Assembly (NCBI RefSeq): GCF_016808335.1
Contig: NC_053153.1
Coordinates: forward strand, 28,899,590 to 28,963,589
Source of the DNA: Panicum virgatum
Taxonomy: Eukaryota > Streptophyta > Magnoliopsida > Poales > Poaceae
Reading direction: 5' to 3'
Length of the DNA stretch: 64,000 nucleotides
Shown: positions 33,278 to 44,538 of the stretch, one piece after another
Numbering within the stretch: the first letter of the stretch is position 1
How the letters are laid out: the number at the start of each line of letters is the position of its first letter
Notes under the pieces: model-generated
Database searches by the model: none
What the model saw: the letters and a program-made list of their open reading frames with translations, nothing else
What the model was told of the DNA's origin: nothing
Translations under genes and position numbers: made by a program

Positions 33278-34947
33278 CTAAAGTTTCTGCACTTGGAGCT
33301 GCGACGCGGACAGCCGTGGCCGTATGGCCGGGCTATTGGCCGTGCTCCTCGCTCGAATCTGGGAGAGGGTGGGAGTGCTGGCCGTGTCTAAAAGGCCGTC
33401 GCCAATGTAGTAGCGCCCATGTTTTTTGCCTCCTCCCACCCTCATAATGACTTCTCCATCAAGGGGCTGGGTCCTCGGATCCCAGTCTGCCCCATGGACC
33501 TGTCTTCCCATCTCTGTGTACGCCTGGATACGACTGTGGACGGACGGGTTGCTGTACGCCGAGGGCGGGTCGTCAGGGTTGTAGGTGATGTTGGATGTCG
33601 CCTTGCCCTTGCGGGCCAGAGCCCATCCCAGGAACGGGGGCACTCCTGGCCTTCATGTGAGGATGACTGCGAAAAAGGAAGAAGTTGATTACAAATTATG
33701 CTGAATTGAACATTAGATTAGAGAAATGAGTGTGTAGTGTGTACCCATCTAGCCCTGTACTCGTCGTTGTTGAGGCTGCCTTGATGGTGCGCTGGACCTG
33801 GCATCAGCAATCGCCGCTGCCGGCCAGCGTCGTGCAAAACCTGCCACTCGGGGTCGAACCACTTGTCCACTATGCGCTCCCAGCACACGGTGTCATTACG
33901 ACACCACCACGCAGGAACCTACACGTGATCAAATGCATGACATGTAAGAAAAGAGACATTTAACGATGTTTTTCATCTTATAATAAATTTGAACTTACCT
34001 GTAAATATTGCTCTCGAGTCAGCTTCAAATCCCTCGCCTCAGACTTCCCGATCTTCTGCTTTAGGAAATGTGCACAATAGTTGATGACGCACTGGACTTG
34101 CGCCTCATAATGCATGTCCTTCACGAGTTTAACGCATCGATTGTGAGCCACAATCGCCGCCCGCTCCTCGTATCCCTCATCACACCTGTAAAAATCCTGC
34201 ATATAAAGACGATGGATCATGTCATCATTAACCAAATGTTCAATAAATGTGATGTGTTCACCATTTTTTGCCGGGAAAAACTTACCCAGAGCTCGCCCTT
34301 TACCCGCTCCACCTTGTTCTCAAAGGCTCTGCCGCTCCAATCCAACTGATCGTTGTTGGCGGTGATGTAGTGGTCCCACGTCCACGCCGGCTCGTACCGT
34401 CCTTGATAGTGGACCAGGCCTTGGAAGTGCTCCCTGCACAAAAGACCCAGGATGCCGTTGACCTTGCGTTTGTGAGCACCGTCACTGAGGACAGTCCAAC
34501 TCCTACAAAAGTGATTAAGAGAAAATATTAGTTTGTACCGTGATTTTCGAGTTAGAAAATGAAAAGGTAGTAATAACATGTCAAATTACTTACATATCCC
34601 CGCACGGTTGAATCAGCGAGCGCAAGGCAACAGGTATCGGCCTATCTGGGAGTCGTGAGGGACCTCGCAACCAGACAGCCGGCGTAGAGGTATCCTCGGC
34701 CGTGTCCTCCTCCTCAGACGACTCCCCCTCCTCCTTCTGCGCGTCCGCCTGCCACTCCTCCTCCCGCTCCTGGGCAGGCTCCTCCTCCTCCTCCTCCCCT
34801 CCCTCCCCCCCTCTTGGGTCCACCCTTCCCTCGACCCTTGCCTCGCCCCAACTCGGAACCCCTATCGGAGCCCTCACTAGCATCCGAGTGTGGCATCATT
34901 CTTCTGTACAGTGAGGCGACTGATCGTTGAAGCCCGCCGCCCGGCAT
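33278..34947 (-). pseudogene. CACTA-2 second gene: Transposase_24-type protein
   Basis: Exon 1 (34947 to about 34600) has a Gly/Lys/Arg-rich then Glu-rich low-complexity start (MPGGGLQRSVASLY) and ends RSLIQPCGD. The low-complexity part appears to change frame. Next come exons at about 34503-34285 (WTVLSDGAHKRKVNGILG, HYQGRYEPAWTWDHY), 34198-34000 (AHNRCVKLVKDMHYEAQ), 33918-33740 (WFDPEWQVLHDAG, RRLLMPGPAHHQGS) and 33643-33278 (FLGWALARKGK, VGGGKKHGRYYIGDG). This is the layout of the plant Transposase_24 accessory protein, thought to bind the subterminal repeats. It lies just downstream of the TNP2 gene in the same direction. Apart from the Glu-rich exon 1 no stop is obvious, but exon edges are my inference. 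Confidence 0.65.
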
Positions 34948-35066
34948 CTTTCTTCAATCACCTGCAATTAAAAATAGTATTTACTGTGTATTAGAAATAA
35001 ATGCGACATAATTAAAAAGTAACATAATTAAAGAAAATAAATCAATTAGTACGGATCATACATGTA

Positions 35067-38000
35067 TTAGAAATAATCATCTTCATCGGGATTAGCTGGA
35101 TCATATGTCTCATCACCACTATCACGCAAGTCGAGAAGTTCAAGCCCGTGCTCTAAAGGTGGAATTTCATCCTCATTATCATCGCCTAATTGTAATCGCT
35201 CAAGTAATTCTAGGTCCTTCGCATTATGAACCTCCTCACCAGCGTCCTCGTTATCAACCATTTCATCATCGTGTACTTCCATTTCGATCACTCCGGTTAA
35301 GTCTATCTCAAAATGCCCTTCAAGCCCATCTTCTTGAAAGAACTCCCCGTCATATGTGTTTGGGTCTATATTGTAATCCTCATTATTTGGAATATGTACT
35401 TTACCGTGTGGTGATACCTTGTACACAACGTCCCAACCCATAAGTCGATCGTCGGTTTTGCACGGATATGGGAGATAATAAACTTGCGTGGCTTGTTGAG
35501 CCACAATATAGACATCATCTCCTAGATACACTGATGACTGACAAATTTCGACTAGGCCGAGATGAGGGGTCCGTCGCACTTCGTTAGGATCAAACCAATG
35601 GCATTTAAATATGACAGACTTAAGAGGTTTGCAACCATGAAATGTGAGTTCATAGATTTCTTCAATTATGCCATAATACTCGACCCCATCAAGGGCTGTC
35701 GTACAAACTCCGGAATTTGTTGTTCTTCGATTGGGCCGACTCTGCTCGTGGCTTTTTGTGTGAAAGGGATATCCATTTACATTATATCCGGAGTATGATA
35801 AGACCCTATAGGCACAACCATTGGCAACCTGTCTCAACTCGGGACACATAGACACATCATTTTGGGCCTGCAGGTAGAAGCATGATGGTTTGTCATACTA
35901 TTCGCATGGAAAAGGAACTTCAAATGCCTAACAAGCATGATGGTTTGTTATACCTTGTGTTTGAACCAAGAAATGAAATCGGGGGCTCTTTGTCCCGCAC
36001 CCGACTTAAGAAGGGCGTCAAGTTCCTGCGGGGTTGGAACTCTTCGGCGACGCCAGAATTGTTGAGTAAATTCCCTATATAAACGAGAGGTAAAGGGGGT
36101 TGGATACAGAATAGTTAATACTCGAGGAAATAGTTTGTTGAGGACTTACTGTATGTACGGCTCGACTTCCACTAGGTTTGTCAACACATACATCATGATA
36201 GTGCGCAACTCTTCATTGACCAAGGCCTTAGGAGTCGCACCACTTGCACTTCCAAGTTGCCCTTTGAAGAGGCTGAGGTCCGTTTCATTTTCACCTACAT
36301 TGTAACGAGTGGGTGGATTATGCACGCTTGGAAGGGTTTCACCATAGTATTTTGTTGTATAGTTGGAGACCTCATCCAGAATGTATGCTTCTGCAATGGA
36401 AGCTTCTATTTTGCATTTATTTTTACATTTGGTTCGAAGGATCTTTTGTTGTCTCTCAATTGAGTAGCACCAACGGCCCTGAACAGGCCCCCCATCCGTG
36501 CCTCATACGGGAGGTGCAAAATCATATGCTGCATCGGATTGAAGAAGCCGGGTGGAAAGATTTTCTCCAACTTACAAAGCAACACAGGGGCCAATTTTTC
36601 CATTTGTTCAACCATAGTCCGAGACAACTCCTTAGCACATAACTGGCGGAAGAAATTGCTTAACTCCGCCAGCACTTGCCAGACATGGTCAGGGAGATAG
36701 CCTCGAACCATCACCGGAAGAAACCGCTCAATCCATATGTGGTAGTCATGACTCTTCAGCCCATTGATTCGCATAGTAGATAAATTCACCCCTCTCCGGA
36801 GATTCGCTGCATACCCATCGGGAAACATTAAAGTTTGGAACCATTCTAGTACTTCTTTCCTTTGGTGCTTCTTCAGGACGAATTCAGCTGGAGGCTTTTT
36901 CCATTTCTTACCATCTTTGGGTGGCGGAATATTCAGTTTTGGTCTATCGCATAAACTAGCTTGATCCACTCGGGCCTTAACATTGTCCTTTGTTTTATCA
37001 AGAATGTCCACAATTGTACCCCATAGTGCCTCAGCGATATTCTTTTCCGAGTGCATCATATCAATGTTATGAGGAAGAAGAAGATCATCCATGTAGGGGA
37101 GCCTCCACAGGCCCGACATCTGAGTCCAGGCATGTTCTTCGCCATAACCCACAAAACCACCGCCTTCTTTAACCCTCAATGACTGTAACCACTCACGGAC
37201 CGCGGCACCTGACATCATCTGCGGTGGAGGGTCATGAACAACGACACCTTTCGTAAAGTTCTTGATGTCACGTCGGAATGGATGGTCAATAGGGAGGAAT
37301 TGTCGGTGCTTGTTGGACGAAGAATACTTGCCACCCTTCGCCAACCAGATGAACCTCATAGTTGCCTTGCATACTGGGCAAGGGAACTTCCCGTGCACAC
37401 ACCAGTCGCAGAATATCGCATACGCTGGCAAGTCATGCAGTGAGTACATGTACCACACTCGCATTTTGAAGTTTGTCTTTGTAGCTCGGTCATATGTCCA
37501 TACACCTTCCTCCCAAGCATTAAGCAAATCATCAATAAGAGGCTCCATATACACACTCATATTATCCCCCGGATATCCAGGAATTATCAACGACAAGAAT
37601 ATGTTCTGCCGTTGAAAGATAACTCCAGGGGGGAGGTTAAGGGGGATAACAAACACGGGCCAACAACTGTACGGGGCAGCCGCCATTCCGTAAGGATTAA
37701 ATCCATCTGTTGCCAACGCAACACGTACATTTCGAGCCTCCCCTGCTTCCATTGTGTTACGCCTGTCAAAATGTTTCCATGCTTCACCATCGGATGGATG
37801 TATCATCTTCTCAGGACGGTAGCGTTTGCCGTTTTTGTGCCATCGCATCTGTTGTGCTGACTCCTCGGTCATGAACAGACGTTGGATTCTCGGTATGAAT
37901 GGAAGGTACCGTACGATTTTCACAGGGATTTGGAGCTGTTTCTTTTGACCGTCACTAGAGTCTACCTCCAGCCAACGAGATGATTTACATTTTGTACAGT

Positions 38001-38673
38001 AGTTTGCGTCTGCATGTTCTTTTCTAAACAACATACATCCCTTCGGACAAGCATGTATCTTCTCATATGGCATCTTAAGACTACGAAGAAGTTTTTATGC
38101 CTCGTACATGCTCTTTGGAAGAATGTGTCCTTCCGGAAGCAGACTACCAAAAACCGTCAACATTTTGTCGAAGCCATCCCGACTAATGCCACACTCAGAC
38201 TTTAGGGCCAGTACGCGTGCAATAGCATCGAATTGAGAAACATTGGTATGCCCATGGAGTGGTTTCTGTGCCGCAGACAACATGTCGTAATACTGCTTTG
38301 CGGTAGGCTCTGGCGGTTCCTCTCTAGGTACTTCTTGGAAGTGTGCTTCATGAAAGTCTGCTAACATGTCTGCGCAATCGGCTTCAACATCATAATCATC
38401 GATGCATTGTCTGACGACCTCTTCTCTCGCACGATGGGCTTCACCATGGCAGATCCACCGAGTATAGTTTTCTACAAACCCATTTCTGATAATGTGTTTA
38501 CCCATATTGAGTTATGATTGATGTATTCTATTTTCACACTTGCTACATGGACACGGCATTCTACTCTGTCCTCTATCAAATGCCTTTTTCAAGAAGCCAT
38601 TGACCTTTAGAGCAAACTCAACATACTCTTGCTCGCTCTGCCAGCCCTTGTACATCCACTCACGGTCATCCAT
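35067..38673 (-). pseudogene. tnp2: CACTA-2 TNP2 transposase
   Basis: The transposase binds the element ends and cuts them. The first Met at 38673 begins the Transpos_assoc domain (MDDREWMYKGW, then CPCSKC). The same frame then has TAA at 38512-38514, continues, has TAA at 38095-38097 and continues from 38073 through Transposase_21 (HACPKGCMLFRKEH, LATDGFNPYG, LIIPGYPGDN, CPVCK) to DUF4218 (LSNFFRQLCAKELS, ILHLPYEAR at about 36500). A base is missing from a C-run at 36488-36493 (G on the coding strand), shifting the frame before the conserved IEASIAEAY stretch (about 36440). Further exons lie at about 36440-36158 and 36078-35955. DUF4216 (35855-35067; ANGCAYRVLSYSGYNVNG, FKCHWFDP) ends in an acidic tail. 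All domains are present, and two stops and one frameshift inactivate it. Confidence 0.9.
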
Positions 38674-40012
38674 CCTTTGCCATGTGAGGAAGTGATTTAA
38701 AAATCAATACCAACTACACGATGTCTAGCATGCTCTAATAAGTGAAGATAGGTCCTAAACCCATCCAAAGATGTGTAGCTGTGGTTAGTTTCCATACTCT
38801 ACTACTATCCGAGACAGAATTTCGGCAGCACCTCCCCGCTGTTCTCCAAATACACGTCCCGACAGGGAGATTGTGTATCCAGAGAACAACAAAGAGATGA
38901 TACCGATACTCTATCTCGAATCATAGTAGAGCATGGAAACTAACCACATCAACACATCCTCGGACTGTCCCAAAAACGGGGACAATTCGAAACACATACG
39001 GTTCCATATATGCAAAGAGCTGCATATTTCGAACCGTATCTCTTTTGAACGGTTCGCCTAGGTTACGTGAAGCACAAACAAGATAAGTAAATAAAAGTCT
39101 GTGATGACTCACCTAACTGTCCCGCAAAGTGACGAGTCAACAACGGTGCCACAACCTCTCCTAAAAAACAACTACATAGTATCAATAATTGAACATTTCA
39201 GTTTGAAATTCTGCAAACATAAAACAGCACAGTGGTCGACAACTAACAAACATGTCTCAGATATGTTCCCTTTCATTTGACCTTGAACTTGAAGCATAAG
39301 AAACCTAAAATAAATTCATGATTGCCATTAAACCATGTGACACATCCAGCCCAATCTTAACATCATCGCATCCGAGTTGTTGCTTGGGCATGGACGTGTC
39401 ACATGGTTTCATGACAACCATGATAAGCATATCCATAGAACAGAAATAACACAGTTCGACTAACACTCATGCTCAAGCTCAAGGTCAATATATATAGCAT
39501 ATATCATCACAGGCAATACAATTTTCTACAAGCTTAATCAAGAGGTCAACAAGATTATTTAGGTCTTTAAAGCTATCATCTTTTCTCAAGTCATCAATAT
39601 AGTTATCAAGTGATGCTTGTCTCTAGGCCATCTTGTTCTACATGGCAAGAATTAAATAGAAAAATATCTGTAGCTCAAGATCGGGACAGAGGTTCGTGCC
39701 CTCTCAAAGCCCATAGCCTGATGCAACATCACAATACCATATCTTGGGCGAAACTAGCATTTAACACTGCACATTTGCTGGTTAAAGGGACATTAAGCAA
39801 ACTCATCTCAGGAATGAATACTGACGAGCTACAACATGTATATATGTTATCAAGTTCAGGCATCGCATGCCACAGAAATATATCACAGATAAAACCTAGT
39901 GTATCTCTTCCAGCACTCGGTTTGCATTCACTCTTAGTATTCTTTAATGTAAATTGGTGTGATATATTTCTAAATTTCTGATGTATTTATTATATTGGGC
40001 TAGAGACAAACC
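38674..40012. other. CACTA-2 region upstream of TNP2
   Basis: No sustained frame on either strand. Imperfect inverted copies of TCTACTA..GTTTCCAT appear at about 38790 and 38925, and related copies of ACCATGTGACAC / TGTCACATGGTT at 39331 and 39399. Presumably the promoter side of TNP2. Confidence 0.5.
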
Positions 40013-40524
40013 ACGAGGTGCGGACGGCGGAGGCGGGGCCGGCCTCGGGGGCGGGGTCGGGCCCGAGAGCAAGCCGGGCGCGCGGCCGCGGCGGGGGCCG
40101 GCCTGGGCGCGCGGAGGAGGATGGGGCCGCGGCGGACGGCGGAGGCGGGGCCGGCGTCGGAGCGGCCTCGGGGCGTGGTTGCCCCGGACCAGGCCGGGCG
40201 TGGCGGCGGCGCTGGCCGGCCTCGGCGCTCCAAGGAGGAGGACGGGGCGGTGGACCGCGGGTGGCGCACCGAGGGGGAGGGAGCGCAGCGGAGCGGAGTG
40301 GAGCGGAGCGGGAAGCCGGCGGCGGGGGCGGAGCGGGCGGCGGTGGACGGGGGCGGCGGACGGGGGCTGCGTGTGTGTGTGACGGGTTGGGGGCGCGCGG
40401 ACGGGGGTGGCGCGGCTAAGTCCTGAACGCCGCTTTCGCCGTGTGCCAAGATCCGGGACACACGGCGAAGCCTGACTTCGCCGTGTGTTTCAGTTTAGGC
40501 ACACGGCGAAATTTTTTTGCAGTG
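40013..40524. mobile_element. GC-rich block ending in a second CACTA-like terminus
   Basis: A strongly GC-rich, CGG-repetitive block (40013-40420) is followed by two facing CACACGGCGAA / TTCGCCGTGTG pairs and ends TTTTTTTGCAGTG at 40524. On the minus strand this is CACTGCAAAAAAA, a CACTG-type end. It may be the terminus of a nested non-autonomous relative, or an older end of the same family. I could not find a partner end upstream. The long GC-rich ORFs here are not genes. Confidence 0.45.
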
Positions 40525-41327
40525 AATAATTTAATGTTCAAAATTTGATATTGAACTTTTCAAAAAACAACTAAATCTAAACACTCAAATTTTTTATATG
40601 GCCTCAATAAATTTGATGAGTTTTTTTAACTAATTCCATTCTATTGTTTCATGTCATAATTAATCACATTTTACTTATGCCAATTATAGTAGTTTATTTG
40701 CAATTAAAATATTAAAAATACCAAATGGAGCTGAAAAAATTTGAAATTTCAACATGACTAAATCATTATCGCATATTGTCTATATAAAAATTTTGAACGT
40801 CAAACTGAAATTTTTCTATCATCACATGTACAAACTTAACCTTATCTTCTTCTTCTCTCGGAAACTTCTTCGGGAAACTCTCAGTTTGTAAGCATCATCA
40901 TGACAAAATGTTCGTATTGTGCTCAAAGTTTTACCATACATTCGACGTATGATAGCAAGAAGTTCGGGCAAATATCATAATTTTCTGACATCGTTCAAAT
41001 TTTACATAATTCAAAAACTATTTGCCACCACGATTGTCGTAATGTTTCATTACCACAATCTTTGAAATTTTGTTTCAACTACTACATAAACTCTAACACT
41101 ACAGTCAATATTATGAATATCATTTTTTCAAAAAAATTTCCTATTATTTAATACCCTTTGGAATTAAATTAGATTTACACGAAATAAAACAATAAATTGA
41201 AATAAATTAGTTTAATACAACTAATATATCTATAAAAATCTCATATTCAAACATAGAGTACCAAACAAATTATGAAATTATGAAGAGTGTAGAAAAAATT
41301 TGGAAGCAAAAACATGATTTTTTTTTC
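40525..41327. other. AT-rich interior of CACTA-2
   Basis: AT-rich, no reading frame, no recognisable repeat. Confidence 0.6.
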
Positions 41328-41839
41328 GTGTTCGCCGTGTGCTCAACTAAGGCACACGGCAAACATAATCTTTGCCGTGTGCCTAGAGCCAGGCACACGG
41401 CAAAGGTCTATGTGTTGCCGTGTGCCAGCGTGGACACACGGCGAATAGGGGCTGGCGTGACGTCCGTCCGAGTGTTGACGGCAGCCGGGGAGTTCGCCGT
41501 GTGTCAACCGACTGGCACACGGCTAAGATGGGAGTTCGCCGTGTGCCTAGCCCTGGCACACGGCAAACAATAACGGTCGTGAGGCTCCCTGACGGCAGAA
41601 GGGTGTGCCCCGCACGTGATCCATGTTCGCCGTGTGCCTACTGGCTAGCACACGGTGAAGATCAAGGTTTGCCGTGTGCTGGCCCTTGGCATACGGCGAA
41701 GAGTAAGGTTTCCCATGTATTTTTTCTTTGCCGTGTGTTCTTCTGGCGACACACGGCAAAGTAGGTCTTCGTCGTGTGCCTGAAATAATGCACACGGCGA
41801 AGATTCTGGCACACGGCAAAATACCGTTTTCCGGTAATG
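41328..41839. repeat. CACTA-2 right subterminal repeats and terminus
   Basis: About twelve TTCGCCGTGTG / TTTGCCGTGTG units in both orientations, then the terminus TTTTCCGGTAATG (41827-41839). The GCC duplication follows at 41840-41842. Confidence 0.9.
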
Positions 41840-41842
41840 GCC

Positions 41843-42065
41843 TGCACCAAATTTTTCCCCTAGTCGCCTCCAAATCTTCAATAACGCAAGCGTTTCATTT
41901 TGCGAGGGGCCTGCCCTGGATCCCAACTCCCCTGGCTCGACTGACTAGTGACCAACCCTAGTCGAGAGCCCCGCCCCCACCCCACTGTACGCTCACAAAT
42001 CCCCAAAAACCTCCCCGTAGCCGTCGCGCCGCCGGCCGAACCCACCGCCTCCGTGCCCCGCAACT
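41843..42065 (+). promoter_or_regulatory. Residual upstream region of MATH-BTB unit 2
   Basis: Only 223 bp of non-transposon DNA separate the CACTA-2 target duplication from the ATG at 42066. It is C-rich near the ATG (CCCCGCCCCCACCCCAC, CAAAAACCTCCCCG) like other GC-rich grass leaders. I see no TATA box. Any distal promoter now lies in or beyond CACTA-2. Confidence 0.55.
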
Positions 42066-43304
42066 ATGCCTCGCCGCGCCGGCTCAGCTCGGGCGGCAGT
42101 CCGGTTCACCCCAATAGGATTGCCCGCAGCTGCAACGGCGCATCCCGAGTTCGCCGCAGCAGTCGCCGACGGCGTGCCCTGGGGCTACCCGGTCTCCGCC
42201 GCCGGCACGAACTGGGTCGACCCCTCCTCAGCCATCGCCGCCGCCGCACCCCCGGGCTCCTCCTCGGCCATCGTCGCCGCCGGCGCGAGCGGCTCCCACG
42301 TGCTGAGGATCGAGGGCTACTCGCGCACCAAGGCCGCCGTCCCCAACGGCAAGTACGTCGAGTCCAGCCCCTTCCGCGCCGCCGGCCACACCTGGACCAT
42401 CAAGTACTACCCCAACGGCAACAACTCGAGGGCCGCCGGCTGCATATCGCTCTTCCTCGTCCTCAAGGATCCCGTCGCCGACCACCTCATGGTCCAGTTC
42501 TGGTTCAGCTTCCTCGACCAGGTGGACCAGCAAACGCCGGCCTACCTCGGCACCATCCCGCCGAGCAAGTTCAAGGCCGACGACTCCTGGGGCCACAACG
42601 ACTTCATCAGGAGCGAGAACCTAGAGCTGTCGGGGTACCTCAAGGACGACAGCTTCACCGTCAGGTGCGACATGATCGTCGCCGGCGAGATCCGCACCGA
42701 GGGTACCGGCCCCTCCGTCGTGGTGCCGCCATCCGACTGCCTGCAGCACCTCGGTGCTCTCCTCCTGAGCGGGCAGGGCGCTGACGTGCAGTTCCTTGTC
42801 GGCGGCAAGACGTTCTCGGCGCACCGCTGTGTGCTCGCGGCGCGGTCGCGCGTCTTCAACGCGCAGCTCTTCGGCGCCATGAGAGAGGGCACTGCCTGGG
42901 AGGACTCGGTTATTCAGATCGATGACATGGCACCTCAGGTGTTCGAGAATTTGCTCCATTTCGTCTACACCGACTCGCTCCTGGAGATGGAGGGGCTAGG
43001 TGAGGCCGCAGCCGCCGCGGCGATGGCGCAGCATTTGCTCGAAGCTGCGGACAGGTACGACATGCAGAGGCTCAAGCTGGTGTGCGAGGACAGGCTGTGC
43101 CGGCACATTGACGTGAGCACGGTGGCGACCACGCTGGCGTTGGCGGAGCAGCACCACTGCCAAGGGCTGAAGGAGTCGTGCTACGAGTTCCTCAGGTCTT
43201 CGAAGACGCTGAATGAGGTCATGGAGACCGATGGCTTCCAGCATCTGGTGGAAAGCTGCCCTTCTGCTTTGCTTGAGCTGATGTCCAAGCTTGCTGAGCG
43301 TTGA
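42066..43304 (+). CDS. MATH-BTB protein, unit 2 (intact, 412 aa)
   Basis: By family this is a substrate adaptor for CUL3-RING ubiquitin ligases: the MATH domain binds the target and the BTB domain binds CUL3 and dimerises. An Ala/Gly/Pro-rich N-terminus (1-75) is followed by MATH (about 76-205; RIEGYSRTKA, SFTVRCD), BTB (about 228-335; GADVQFLVGGKTFSAHRCVLAARS) and a C-terminal BACK-like helical part (about 340-412; RLKLVCEDRLC, LALAEQHHCQGLKESC). It is a single exon, as is usual for the expanded grass members. Met at 42066 is the only upstream start; no other Met occurs before residue 142. The N-terminus is about 45 residues longer than that of unit 3, with no clear targeting signal. No stop, frameshift or missing core motif was seen, unlike units 1 and 3. 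Confidence 0.93.
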   Translation: MPRRAGSARAAVRFTPIGLPAAATAHPEFAAAVADGVPWGYPVSAAGTNWVDPSSAIAAAAPPGSSSAIVAAGASGSHVLRIEGYSRTKAAVPNGKYVESSPFRAAGHTWTIKYYPNGNNSRAAGCISLFLVLKDPVADHLMVQFWFSFLDQVDQQTPAYLGTIPPSKFKADDSWGHNDFIRSENLELSGYLKDDSFTVRCDMIVAGEIRTEGTGPSVVVPPSDCLQHLGALLLSGQGADVQFLVGGKTFSAHRCVLAARSRVFNAQLFGAMREGTAWEDSVIQIDDMAPQVFENLLHFVYTDSLLEMEGLGEAAAAAAMAQHLLEAADRYDMQRLKLVCEDRLCRHIDVSTVATTLALAEQHHCQGLKESCYEFLRSSKTLNEVMETDGFQHLVESCPSALLELMSKLAER

Positions 43305-44402
43305 TATATATACCATGATGAAGAGCAAATGGAAGCCATGATCTATCACGGGTCTGCGTAGACCCAGGATTTTTACAATTATTGCCAGTGTCCGGAGAGA
43401 TCACTTGTGAGTGGTTTGCTATCTCATACCCTGTTCTAGTGTAGTTGTATGTGTGTGCACTGTGTAGTCATGCACAAAATGCTGTGCAGGTCATCGTGTC
43501 ATTTGCGGATCCCTTTTAAACTCTGATGCATGCAGGAACAGAAATGCTGTTGTGATCAGCATTCAGCTCACTTCTAAGGATCCAAGTTAAAGTAGTAGAG
43601 CAGTTGTTAATCTATTATTCTTCAGTATATGATGCATGTGCCTTCCAGCACTGCACTTGTGATGTTCTATTGGCTTTCGTTGTATTGTTAGCAACCAGCA
43701 GCTTTGATGTGTTTTTGTTCAGTATAAAATTTCATGCCGGTTCAGATAGGGTAGGTGTAAATTAAATTCAGTGAAGCAGTAGTAGGCTAGCACTACTTCA
43801 GCACATAAGCCCTCATCAGTGTCGGCTTCCATGATTTGATTATTCGTAAGCTTTTGCTTCACTTGTTGCTAGGACATATAAAATTTGTTTCATGCCTCTG
43901 TTCAAAAGTAACCACATGCATATGCATAATTTTTCTTTGACAATTGCTAAACTTGTTGTACGAAGTTATTCACGGCCCATCTGTTGATATATAGTGATAG
44001 TGTAGATTGGCATGAACCAACTTGAGAAGGTTATTAAATTTGTGAATCATGGTTGATCTGTGAAATCATATTCTTATATATTTTGGTTCAGTTCTTCGCT
44101 AGACATATTTTGGTCGAGTTCTTAACCACATATTGTTCTCTTCAGCATGGTTTTCTTGGCCTATTTTGACTACTGTTTCTAACCATCTGATGTTTGTTCT
44201 TCAGTATTTATGGCCGACCCAAAATTTCCTGTAAGGAGCTTGTTGTAGTGTGGTGTTTAATATGTGCATCCATCAATTCATCTGTAGCAAAAATAAGCAT
44301 GTTCTCTATTCCTTTTTCAATAATATATGCCTCATGATGTGCTTTATCATCAGTGCTTGGTTCCAAACTGAAATGGTATGGAAACTTTATCTTAGGAAAC
44401 AA
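43305..44402 (+). other. 3' flank of MATH-BTB unit 2, proximal part
   Basis: Non-coding. It matches 26825 to about 27740 behind unit 1 (GAAGAGCAAATGGAAG after the stop; GATGCATGCAGG near 43522). LINE-2 interrupts it at 44403; the matching sequence resumes at about 50200. Confidence 0.75.
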
Positions 44403-44538
44403 TTTTTTTTGAAAGAACAGGAGGTGAACGAGTTCCCCTACTGATTAATTAATAATTGGAAGAAAAAAGAGTTACATCAGATCCAAAAGCAAAAGGAAAG
44501 GAAAGAAAGATAAAAAGATCAACATGTCTCACTTCCTA

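Larger units (their letters stand above)
32001..41839 (-). mobile_element. CACTA-2, 9.84-kb TNP2-encoding element
   Basis: The left end is CACTACCGGAGACC (32001). The right end on the minus strand is CATTACCGGAAAACG from 41839, so the third base of the CACTA end has mutated. GCC flanks both sides (31998-32000 and 41840-41842). Both ends carry many TTCGCCGTGTG / CACACGGCGAA subterminal repeats (32010-32485, 41328-41820). The genes lie on the minus strand in the order TNP2 transposase (38673-35067) then a Transposase_24 protein (34947-33278). Another CACTA-like end at 40524 suggests a nested or rearranged piece. The TNP2 frame is broken, so the element is no longer autonomous. Confidence 0.88.

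Noticed and set aside
40000..40461. 133-153 aa GC-rich ORFs
   Set aside because: Low-complexity Arg/Gly/Pro in every frame; the block belongs to CACTA terminal DNA.
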